From contig JANQPA010000122.1 of NCBI GenBank assembly GCA_028285545.1, positions 98,927 through 162,926 of the forward strand: a DNA stretch of 64,000 nucleotides, in the 5' to 3' direction. Positions 34,756 to 41,901 of this stretch are shown piece by piece; positions within the stretch are counted from its first letter, which is position 1; the number at the start of each line of letters is the position of its first letter. The notes below the pieces were generated by a model, which saw nothing but the letters and a program-made list of their open reading frames with translations, had not been told where the DNA came from and ran no database searches. The position numbers were made by a program, and so were the translations under genes. The DNA is from Saprospiraceae bacterium (GTDB lineage: Bacteria; Bacteroidota; Bacteroidia; Chitinophagales; Saprospiraceae).

Positions 34756-34777
34756 AAAATGCTGTAAGGCATTTTTT
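34756..34777 (+). terminator. Weak terminator-like hairpin after the LOG gene
   Basis: AAAATGC with GCATTTT around TGTAAG, running into a T6 stretch. The stem is only 7 bp and AT-rich. The rest of 34685-35201 shows no gene, repeat or promoter that I can support. Confidence 0.45.
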
Positions 34778-35201
34778 GGCAACTGTGCCCTCAAAAACAA
34801 CTTGTTGGTTTCTTCATTTTGAATGTACTAGTAGATTATTTGCAGGCTTATGCAACAATAATATTGTTATTGCAGAGGTTTGTAGGGAGTCCTTCAATTA
34901 TTGGATGACTACAAATCTGAGTGTTTGCAAATTATATCTTAATTCCACGATGTAGATTAGGCTTAAAGAAAAAATAATAAAATAAACTTTCTAAATGAGT
35001 AGGGAAGTTTGTTTTCTAGTTGTTTTATAACTAGTGTATTATTTGTTGAAAAAAAGAGTAAATATTTATCATTTGGCTTAGTTCTATGTAATTGGTGCGT
35101 CAACTTTGTCTGAAATTTGGTTAAGAAGGCAACCAATCTGCTGGAATAAGCGTTTTCAAAAAAAACATACTAAAGTGGTAAAAAGAACAACCTATTCGAC
35201 T

Positions 35202-35432
35202 ATGGAACAGCAGCTTATCGAGTTAATCAGCTGGAGCCTTAAAATTCCAAGTGCGCAAATCAACCCATATTCAGATTTTGCCGATGATTTACATTTGGAT
35301 GCCATTGACAAACTTTTGTTAATTGCAGACCTGGAAGCCCAATATGGAATTTTTCTTAGCCCTGAGGAAGTTGCCACTATACAAACGGTTAAGGATGCCA
35401 GTAATTATTTTACACAAAGGCATGCTGCCTAA
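35202..35432 (+). CDS. Acyl-carrier-protein-like protein without the phosphopantetheine serine
   Basis: 76 aa from ATG 35202 (the frame is open from 35106, but that N-terminal stretch is basic and not ACP-like). The four-helix pattern and spacing match ACP: helix 1 with QLIELISWSLKIP, the motif DDLHLDAIDKLLLIADLEAQYGI and the late TVKDASNYF. In ACP the equivalent of DAI reads DSL, and its Ser carries the prosthetic group. Here it is Ala34, so the protein cannot be pantetheinylated at the standard position. No fatty-acid or polyketide gene is adjacent. It could be an ACP-fold scaffold, or a decoy or regulatory protein; the function is unknown. Confidence 0.6.
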   Translation: MEQQLIELISWSLKIPSAQINPYSDFADDLHLDAIDKLLLIADLEAQYGIFLSPEEVATIQTVKDASNYFTQRHAA

Positions 35433-35577
35433 TCACAGGTGGTCCTACTTTTTCCCAAAAACAAAATAACTGAACAAAAGAATTCAAGAAGTCTAATAAT
35501 CAATTGATGATTGACTAAATTACTATTTGGTATATTTAGACAAACAATACTCTTTCCTTATCTTTCCACAAAAAGTA

Positions 35578-36186
35578 ATGTCCAGAAAGCGCACCGAAGA
35601 GATGTCCCAAGTGGCCTTTAATTTAAAATTTTCTTTTAAAGAAAAGGATAATTGGAATTTACATACTCTTTTAGAAGACTTTAAACTTTTTAGACACGGC
35701 GGGAGGCGAGAAATAACCAATCTAATGCACCAATCTGACCCGCTGATGAATTCTGATATTTATATTTTTGATTATAGTTACATTATCTCTACTGGCAAGT
35801 CCAGCAAGCGCTTTCAGCAAACTGTTTTTTTTGTACATTCAAAAAGTTTAGGCCTGCCCTTTTTTCGCATGAGGCCCGAAAACTTTTTCCACAAAATTGG
35901 TAGCTGGTTAGGTATCGAAGACATCGATTTCGAATCACATCCTAAATTTTCTAATCAATATTACCTTAAGGGCGAGGATGAGGATTACATCCGCCATGTT
36001 ATGAATGATGACATTCTCAAGTTTTTTAGTGTAGAGAAAAAATGGTTTTTGGAAGGTATAAATTATTACATGATTTTTTATCGACTGGATAAACTATTAA
36101 GCCCGAGCCAGATCAGAAAATTTTATAAAAAAGGTATCTTCCTTTACGAAATATTTCAAGATCAGAGTTGGAAAGCAGATGAGTAG
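35578..36186 (+). CDS. Conserved hypothetical protein (DUF3137-like look)
   Basis: 202 aa from ATG 35578. The frame opens earlier with TTG 35527, and a Met seven codons on is an alternative. There is no signal or TM segment. The centre (FFVHSKSLGLPFFRMRPENFFHKIGSWLGIEDIDFESHPKFSNQYYLKGEDEDYIRHVM) matches the style of a widespread uncharacterised bacterial/archaeal family in which FxMRPE and FE..PxFS.xY recur. No catalytic motif is visible. The coding strand ends directly in the 16-bp tandem repeat. Confidence 0.65.
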   Translation: MSRKRTEEMSQVAFNLKFSFKEKDNWNLHTLLEDFKLFRHGGRREITNLMHQSDPLMNSDIYIFDYSYIISTGKSSKRFQQTVFFVHSKSLGLPFFRMRPENFFHKIGSWLGIEDIDFESHPKFSNQYYLKGEDEDYIRHVMNDDILKFFSVEKKWFLEGINYYMIFYRLDKLLSPSQIRKFYKKGIFLYEIFQDQSWKADE

Positions 36187-36276
36187 ATGTGCAAATGAGT
36201 AGATGTGCAAATTAGCAGATGTGCAGATGAGTAGATGTGCAAATGAGTAGATGTGCAGATGAGTAGATGTGCAAAT
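36181..36276. repeat. Tandem repeat, six 16-bp units
   Basis: Six units in perfect register, four of them GAGTAGATGTGCAAAT, one GAGTAGATGTGCAGAT and one TAGCAGATGTGCAGAT. The array begins in the last codons of the upstream gene (its stop TAG is at 36184-36186). A copy of the 19-mer ATTGTAGAATTATAGTATC follows at 36322-36340, as it does near a reverse copy of this repeat at 1.7 kb. Confidence 0.92.
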
Positions 36277-36403
36277 TTTTGATTTTTTGATTCTGCATGG
36301 AATGATAATATGATTTTAAGTATTGTAGAATTATAGTATCAATAATCTGTATATTTCTCTTATCTGAAATAACAGGAGTCGGTATTTTTAAGTACTTTAC
36401 TAG

Positions 36404-36435
36404 CCCAATACCCCAATACCCCAATACCCCAATAA
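36404..36435. repeat. Tandem repeat, four 8-bp units
   Basis: CCCAATAC three times and CCCAATAA once, exactly in register, 25 bp upstream of the PHP-domain gene. The rest of the spacer 36277-36403 holds only the shared 19-mer. Confidence 0.88.
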
Positions 36436-36459
36436 CCGAAATAACCCAATAATGCCGTC

Positions 36460-37671
36460 ATGAAACCTACAATCAGTTTCCTTCTGGTTCTATCGATAAT
36501 ATTTTTGCTTATCTCTTGTCAAAAGGAACCATTGCTAATCGGTCAAAAAGAAAATGCTCAATGGTATAAGGGCAATTTACATACTCATTCTCTTTGGAGT
36601 GATGGAGATGATTATCCGGAAATGATTATGGATTGGTATAAATCTCAGGGCTATCATTTCATTGGTCTTTCAGATCACAATATTTTACAGGAGGGAGAAA
36701 AATGGGTCAGGGTGCCAGACAATAAGATTCGTAGATCTGTTTATGAAAAGTATTTAAAAAAATTTGGAGAGGATTGGGTAGAAAGTAAGGAAGATACTTC
36801 TGGTCTGATGGTTAAACTAAAAACTTTATCAGAATATCGATCTAAATTTGAAGAAGAAAAGCGTTTTTTAATTCTCAAAAGCGAAGAGATTACGGATGGT
36901 TTCGATGGAAAGCCGATACATTTAAATGCTACCAATCTTCGAGAACTCATTGCTCCCCAAAAAGGAAATAGTGTAGTAGAAGTCATGCAAAACAATATAA
37001 ATGCGGTGCTAAAGCAAAGGGAAGAAACGGGGCAGCCTATGTTTCCTCACATTAATCACCCTAATTTCAGATGGGGGATTTCAGTAGAAGAGATGATGCA
37101 ATTAAAGAATGAACGATTCTTCGAAGTATTTAACGGACACAATATGGTCAATAATTATGGTGATTCAACCCATATTGGTACGGAGGAAATGTGGGATCGC
37201 ATCAACCATCATTTTATAAAAAATAATCAAGAATTAATGCTTGGTCTTGCTACTGATGACAGCCACCACTATCATCTACTAGGCCCCATCTACAGTAACC
37301 CTGGAAGAGCTTGGGTAATGGTTGAATCAGAAGCCTTAAGCCCTGAATCCATTATAGAAAACTTAGAGGCTGGAAATTTCTATGCCAGCACCGGAGTGGA
37401 ATTGGAATATTTTGGCCTTCGATATAATGAATACAGCGTAAAAGTGAAGCCAGAGGAGGGGGTTAATTATCAAATCCAAATGATCGTCTGGTTTGACGGG
37501 GATGAAAGAGCTACCGAAATGGAGGCGGTTCCAGCAAATAGTTCAAGCTATAGTTTAACAGGCAAGGAATTATTTGTAAGGGCCAAAATTATTTCAAATA
37601 AAGAAAAATATAACCCCTTTCAGAAAGGTGACTTTGAAGTAGCCTGGACACAACCCATAGTCATTCAGTAG
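36460..37671 (+). CDS. PHP-domain lipoprotein (putative phosphoesterase)
   Basis: 403 aa. A lipoprotein signal (lipid Cys in LLISCQKEP) precedes the PHP domain (about 28-300), with the metal-ligand pattern GNLHTHSLWSDG, GLSDHN and HINHPNF. The late TDDSHHYHLLG supplies further His residues. A C-terminal beta-rich part (about 310-403) follows. PHP proteins hydrolyse phosphoesters, and secreted lipoprotein forms act on extracytoplasmic phosphates. No partner enzyme adjoins it. The stop codon starts a heptamer repeat array. Confidence 0.85.
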   Translation: MKPTISFLLVLSIIFLLISCQKEPLLIGQKENAQWYKGNLHTHSLWSDGDDYPEMIMDWYKSQGYHFIGLSDHNILQEGEKWVRVPDNKIRRSVYEKYLKKFGEDWVESKEDTSGLMVKLKTLSEYRSKFEEEKRFLILKSEEITDGFDGKPIHLNATNLRELIAPQKGNSVVEVMQNNINAVLKQREETGQPMFPHINHPNFRWGISVEEMMQLKNERFFEVFNGHNMVNNYGDSTHIGTEEMWDRINHHFIKNNQELMLGLATDDSHHYHLLGPIYSNPGRAWVMVESEALSPESIIENLEAGNFYASTGVELEYFGLRYNEYSVKVKPEEGVNYQIQMIVWFDGDERATEMEAVPANSSSYSLTGKELFVRAKIISNKEKYNPFQKGDFEVAWTQPIVIQ

Positions 37672-37758
37672 TGGGTATTGAGTAATGTGTATTGAGACAA
37701 ATAGCCTAATACTCACTACCGATTACTCACTACTCACTACTCACTACTCAGTACTCAA
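37669..37758. repeat. Fold-back heptamer repeat array after the PHP gene
   Basis: Left: TAGTGGG, TATTGAG, TAATGTG and TATTGAG (37669-37696, the first being the stop codon plus four bases). Right: TACTCAC, TACCGAT, TACTCAC, TACTCAC, TACTCAC, TACTCAG and TACTCAA (37710-37758). All are 7-bp in strict register, even though one right unit is diverged. Right units complement left units, so the spacer can fold back. No gene is in the gap to 37768. Confidence 0.85.
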
Positions 37759-37767
37759 ATAAAAGTT

Positions 37768-38145
37768 ATGGATTTAGAAACAAATAAAAAAAATGCCATT
37801 GCCTTTTATAAAATGGCTTATGAAGGTAACCCTAAATTGGCAGTCGAAAAATATGTTGGCGGCCAGTACATTCAACACAATCCTGATGTAGAAGATGGAC
37901 CAGAGGGGTTTATCAACTATTTTGAACGAATGCAGAGTGAGTACCCAGACAAATCGATCAAATTTGTGCGTTGTATTGCAGAAGGAGATTTGGTAGCCCT
38001 GCATACGCATCAAATCTGGCCAGGAAATGAAGAATACATCACCATGGATTTTTTAAGGTTTGATGACCATGGCAAAATTGTAGAGCACTGGGATGCCATT
38101 CAAAAGATTCCTGAAAAGGCAGCTCATGATAATACAATGTACTAG
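37768..38145 (+). CDS. NTF2-like (SnoaL/polyketide cyclase type) protein
   Basis: 125 aa, cytoplasmic. The cone-fold pattern of the SnoaL-like family is present: AIAFYKMAYEGNPKLAVEKYVGGQYIQHNPDVEDGPEGFINYFERM and then IKFVRCIAEGDLVALHTHQIW. The late FDDHGKIVEHWDAIQKIPE carries the His and Asp that line the pocket in relatives. The cavity binds a small molecule, but the ligand is unknown. It is small and monocistronic, between two heptamer repeat arrays. Confidence 0.85.
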   Translation: MDLETNKKNAIAFYKMAYEGNPKLAVEKYVGGQYIQHNPDVEDGPEGFINYFERMQSEYPDKSIKFVRCIAEGDLVALHTHQIWPGNEEYITMDFLRFDDHGKIVEHWDAIQKIPEKAAHDNTMY

Positions 38146-38168
38146 TACAGCTAGTTGATAACTTGCAG

Positions 38169-38203
38169 TATTGGGTAGTGAGTAACGGGTATAGGGTAAT
38201 AGG
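38169..38203. repeat. Degenerate heptamer array, five units
   Basis: TATTGGG, TAGTGAG, TAACGGG, TATAGGG and TAATAGG, in register, 24 bp after the NTF2-like gene. Same family as the arrays at 37669, 41860 and 53403. Confidence 0.8.
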
Positions 38204-38337
38204 ATTAGCAGTTGGCCCGCGTAGGCTAGAACCAAAAAAATAATTAAAATTATCGGAATTTAATCCTTAATCCTTTAGCAACTTATTTTAAAAGTTTGAG
38301 ATAACTCAAGTATAAGAAATCACTAAAATAAGAACCA

Positions 38338-38910
38338 ATGAACAAAAGACTGTTTTCAACCATCCTAGCATTCATGCTGGTAAACCTCTTTTTTATAATG
38401 GAAATTAAAGCCCAACCCATAATTACCCCAGAAAAAGGATTTTCACCACAAATAGGAGTTGTTGTCTCCATGATGGAAGATTTGAAAAGCCGAGTTACCA
38501 GAAGTGTAGCCCGACTTAGTCAATCTGAAACCGATTTTCTAATAGATGAAGATGCCAACAGGATTGGTGCCCTTATTTTACATTTAGCGGCTACAGAAGC
38601 CTATTATCAGGTATATACCTTTGAAAATAGAGGTTTTAATAAAGAAGAAGCTGCCAAATGGGAAATGGCCCTTAATCTGGGAGCTGAAGCCAGGGAAAAA
38701 TTGACAGGAAAGCCCATTCAATATTATCTTGACATATGGGATGAAACTCGGAAAAAAAGTAAGGAACTGCTTAAAATGAAGGATGATACTTGGTTTGCTA
38801 AAAAGGTGCCTGGAAGTTCCATGAATAACCACTGGGCCTGGTACCACGTAATGGAACATCAAGCCAATCACATGGGGCAGATTCGCTTTTTTATTAAACG
38901 ACTTCCCTAA
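38338..38910 (+). CDS. DinB/YfiT-like protein with signal peptide
   Basis: 190 aa. N-terminal signal peptide (cleaved near EIKAQ) and then a four-helix DinB fold (about 35-185). The metal-binding His residues are likely in ILHLAATEAYYQ (about 82-93), WAWYHVMEHQANHMGQI (residues about 165-181, two HxxxH-like His). DinB-fold proteins include thiol transferases of the bacillithiol and mycothiol type; the specific reaction here is unknown. The signal peptide, which would place it in the periplasm, is unusual for this family. Confidence 0.8.
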   Translation: MNKRLFSTILAFMLVNLFFIMEIKAQPIITPEKGFSPQIGVVVSMMEDLKSRVTRSVARLSQSETDFLIDEDANRIGALILHLAATEAYYQVYTFENRGFNKEEAAKWEMALNLGAEAREKLTGKPIQYYLDIWDETRKKSKELLKMKDDTWFAKKVPGSSMNNHWAWYHVMEHQANHMGQIRFFIKRLP

Positions 38911-38923
38911 TAATATAGGAATA

Positions 38924-38951
38924 GTGTTGTCGCGGCAGCGGCAACACTATT
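38924..38951. terminator. Bidirectional terminator-like hairpin between the DinB-like and Ig-repeat genes
   Basis: GTGTTGTCGC with GCGGCAACAC around GGCA (38924-38947), with one mismatch, followed by TATTTT. It separates convergent genes ending at 38910 and 38961. Confidence 0.65.
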
Positions 38952-38960
38952 TTGGACCTT

Positions 38961-40604
38961 TTATCTTACATAAAACTTGCAGTAGTAATCAAACCACTCA
39001 CCACAATCTGTTTTCACCTTTACTTTTAAACGATAGATGCCCTTTTTCAAATTACGCAAATAAGCATCATTATTGCCCTTGCCTTTGGCCCACTCATAAG
39101 GATATCTGGTCTCTTTTCGAGTCAATTTGCCATTGACATATAAATGCATTTCCTGGATATCCTGATAATCTTCGGTATCTACTCTGACATACACGTCCTG
39201 TCCCTGTTTATGAATGCTGTTGTTTTTAGGATACTTAAACCAGGATTTATAAGCACATTCTCTTTCTCTACCACCGCCTCCTTTTACATAAAAAGAGGTT
39301 TGATAATTCTGATGACCTCCACAATGATCATAGACTATACAGACCAAAATATATTTACCTTGTTTTAGGTTTCTAAGATATCCATCGTTGTTACCTTGTC
39401 CTTTGGCCCATTCATAAGGATAAGTATTTTCCTTTCTGACTAATTTACCATTGACATAGAGCTCAACGTACTTGATGCTTTGATGGTTTATAGCATCAAC
39501 ATTCACGTATACATCGGATCCTGCCTTATAATACTTACCTGGTTGTGGGTATTTGAAGGTGGCTTCATAGGCGCATTCACCGCCGCCACCACTTTTTACA
39601 TAAAAAGAGGTTTGATAATTCTGATGACCTCCACAATGATCATAGACTTTACAGACCAAAATATATTTACCTTGTTTTAGGTTTCTAAGATATCCATCGT
39701 TATTACTTTGTCCTTTGGCCCATTCATAAGGATAAGTATTTTCCTTTCTAACTAATTTGCCATTGATATAGAGTTCAACGTACTTGATGCTTTGATGATT
39801 TATAGCATCAACATTCACGTATACATCGGATCCTGCCTCATAATACTTACCTGGTTGTGGGTATTTAAAGGTTGCTTCATAGGCACATTCTCCGCCTCCA
39901 CCACTACTTTTTACATAAAAGGTGGAATAATAATCTTTGAAACTGCCACACTGATCATGGACTCTGCAAATTAAATTATATTTACCCTCTTTCAAGTTTC
40001 TCAAGGCGCTATCGTTAGTACCTTGTCCTTTGGCCCACTCATAAGGATAGGTGTTTTCTCTTCGCACTAACTGGTCATTAAGGTATAATTCAGCATACTT
40101 TATATTTCTGTAATTTTTGGCATCAAGATTTACATACACATCAGAGCCAACCTTATAGTATTTACCATTTTGAGGATATTTGAACTGTGCAATGTATGAG
40201 CATTCATTACTGCCTCTTTCACTTACATAAAAGGTGCGATGGATTTCATGATATGCTCCACATCGGTCCTTGATTTTGCATCTAAGTTTATAAGTACCAG
40301 GTTTTAACTGACGAAGTAAGGGATCATTATTCCCAGTGCCTTTGGCCCATTCAAAAGGGTACTTACTTTCTTTACGGATGTACACATCATTGATATACAA
40401 TTCCATGTACTCAATATCCTGATATCGCTGTGGATCCACTCTTACATAAATGGCTCTTCCTTTGTCATATTTACCATTATTTTGAGGGTATTTAAACCCT
40501 GAAGCCCAGGAGCAGGCCTCTGAATGGGTATTAGCTGCTTGAACTAAAGGGTTTAGATAAAAGATAAAAAGGGTGACGATAAAAAAAGTTAGTTTGTTTT
40601 TCAT
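38961..40604 (-). CDS. Secreted five-repeat Ig-like protein
   Basis: 547 aa. A signal peptide (MKNKLTFFIVTLFIFYLNPLVQA) precedes five repeats of about 102-104 residues. Each has a Cys-containing start, FKYPQxGKYY, GSDVYVNVDA, ELYxNGKLVRKENTYPYEWAKG and a CxVxDxCG segment that offers two further Cys. This beta-rich pattern resembles a bacterial Ig-like adhesion or binding module, but I do not recognise a named family with certainty. The middle repeats are almost identical at DNA level (period 312 bp), so they duplicated recently. No sorting or C-terminal T9SS signal is evident. Confidence 0.8.
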   Translation of the reverse strand: MKNKLTFFIVTLFIFYLNPLVQAANTHSEACSWASGFKYPQNNGKYDKGRAIYVRVDPQRYQDIEYMELYINDVYIRKESKYPFEWAKGTGNNDPLLRQLKPGTYKLRCKIKDRCGAYHEIHRTFYVSERGSNECSYIAQFKYPQNGKYYKVGSDVYVNLDAKNYRNIKYAELYLNDQLVRRENTYPYEWAKGQGTNDSALRNLKEGKYNLICRVHDQCGSFKDYYSTFYVKSSGGGGECAYEATFKYPQPGKYYEAGSDVYVNVDAINHQSIKYVELYINGKLVRKENTYPYEWAKGQSNNDGYLRNLKQGKYILVCKVYDHCGGHQNYQTSFYVKSGGGGECAYEATFKYPQPGKYYKAGSDVYVNVDAINHQSIKYVELYVNGKLVRKENTYPYEWAKGQGNNDGYLRNLKQGKYILVCIVYDHCGGHQNYQTSFYVKGGGGRERECAYKSWFKYPKNNSIHKQGQDVYVRVDTEDYQDIQEMHLYVNGKLTRKETRYPYEWAKGKGNNDAYLRNLKKGIYRLKVKVKTDCGEWFDYYCKFYVR

Positions 40605-40834
40605 TGGTTGTTACTTTGAATTTAGAGATGAGGTTATCATTAGATTAAATGTGCTTTTAAGGCAACATTTAGTATTTGTTTTCGAAAGCAATCTAGCTAT
40701 AGGAGATGGGTGAACCAATACTAATTGAGTGAAATTATGTTTTGGGATAGTGGCATAAGCTTCATGCCTAGCTACCCACTATTGGAATGGAAAGGAACCT
40801 CCTACTCAATAAATATTATATTTAAGACTAAAAA

Positions 40835-41452
40835 ATGGGCTATCGATTTTTAATTTTTGGTTTAATTCTCTTCTCTTGTGGGAGAACCGTCGAGACTAAA
40901 AATGAAAATGAACACAAAAACGAAAATGCGGACACTTCTGTATTTGTGGAAAAAGGTAAACAAGAAGAATCACCAGCCTTATTAAAACAAATAGATTTCA
41001 GTAATCGGGTTTTTGATATAGGAGATGCCACTCATTTTACAGACACTTGCAGTTTCTATTTTGAATGTGATTGCTGTTCTGGCCTGCTTCTTTTTAATAA
41101 AGACAGTACCTTTTATTATAAAGATTATTGTGTAACAGATATTTCAATTGGCACAGGAACATATTCGATTAAGAATAATCTATTTTCTCTTAATTTTGAT
41201 GGTAGAAAAGTTTCCGATATTTATAATATGGAATACGATCTGGATTCCACAGTCACAGAATATACCAAAAGAGATACCCTAATTGAGTCTCTTGTGACGC
41301 GGTACTCATTAGAATTATGTGGGAACAGAAAGAAATTAGTCAATTTAGACAAAAGTGTAATAGCTATTGAAACTAGTTCCGATTATCAGAAGGAAATATA
41401 TTTTTTGCAGAATAATGGCTATTTAAAAAGACTCAACCAATTGAAAAGATGA
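40835..41452 (+). CDS. Hypothetical lipoprotein
   Basis: 205 aa. Lipoprotein signal (MGYRFLIFGLILFSCGR, lipid Cys at 15). Asn/Glu-rich low-complexity spacer to about 40, then a beta-rich region with clustered cysteines (CSFYFECDCCSGLLLF) and LCGNRKK. No family is recognised. The 230-bp spacer on its left has no other gene; a weak TATATTTA near the start could serve as its promoter. Confidence 0.6.
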   Translation: MGYRFLIFGLILFSCGRTVETKNENEHKNENADTSVFVEKGKQEESPALLKQIDFSNRVFDIGDATHFTDTCSFYFECDCCSGLLLFNKDSTFYYKDYCVTDISIGTGTYSIKNNLFSLNFDGRKVSDIYNMEYDLDSTVTEYTKRDTLIESLVTRYSLELCGNRKKLVNLDKSVIAIETSSDYQKEIYFLQNNGYLKRLNQLKR

Positions 41453-41582
41453 TAATCTTCTATTAGGAGTATAATAGAATTCTACAATAGTATAATGATT
41501 TGATGAATAAAATTAATCTGCGTCATTTGCGTGAGAAAAAAGCACGAATAAACAACTTCCCCTCTAATATAGAAATCCTTAA

Positions 41583-41638
41583 CATCGGAACATCGGAACA
41601 TCGGAACATCGGAACATCGGAACATCGGAACATCGGAA
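41583..41638. repeat. Perfect tandem repeat, seven 8-bp units
   Basis: CATCGGAA repeated exactly seven times. Being 8 bp, it produces an 8-residue periodic peptide in every frame, which explains a spurious open frame over it. It is the most homogeneous array in the window and thus probably the youngest. Confidence 0.95.
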
Positions 41639-41740
41639 CTATAATTTCAAATTATGTGGAAAACTCTCCACTAAAATATATCTCTACATTAAACTTTTTG
41701 TTGTAAATTGAATGTTTTATAACGTGATCACGAATTTAAG

Positions 41741-41788
41741 TATTCACGGATTCACGGGTTAATGGATTCACGGATCAATGTGTTCTTA
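41741..41788. repeat. Degenerate 8-bp array, six units
   Basis: TATTCACG, GATTCACG, GGTTAATG, GATTCACG, GATCAATG and TGTTCTTA, all in register. It shares the TTCACG core with arrays at 1536 and 45450. Confidence 0.75.
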
Positions 41789-41859
41789 AATTTTGATGTA
41801 AATGCCTGATTAGGCGAAAGCCTCGAACTCATCATTCTGAACTCTTAACTCGTCACTTA

Positions 41860-41894
41860 TTACCCAATACCCATTACTCACTACCCAATACTAC
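41860..41894. repeat. Degenerate heptamer array upstream of dnaE
   Basis: TTACCCA, ATACCCA, TTACTCA, CTACCCA and ATACTAC, in register, 7 bp before the dnaE start. The sequence is the complement type of the arrays at 37669 and 53403. The full spacer 41453-41901 holds this, the two arrays above and an AGAATTCTACAATAGTATAA segment related to the 19-mer at 1709. Confidence 0.8.
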
Positions 41895-41901
41895 TACTGA
41901 T

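Noticed and set aside
41500..41706. 68-aa ORF with periodic NIGTSEHR sequence
   Set aside because: The periodic peptide is produced by the seven 8-bp units; no start signal or conserved part is seen.
36181..41894. CRISPR array
   Set aside because: The tandem units are adjacent, with no spacers, 7-16 bp long and degenerate. No cas gene is present.
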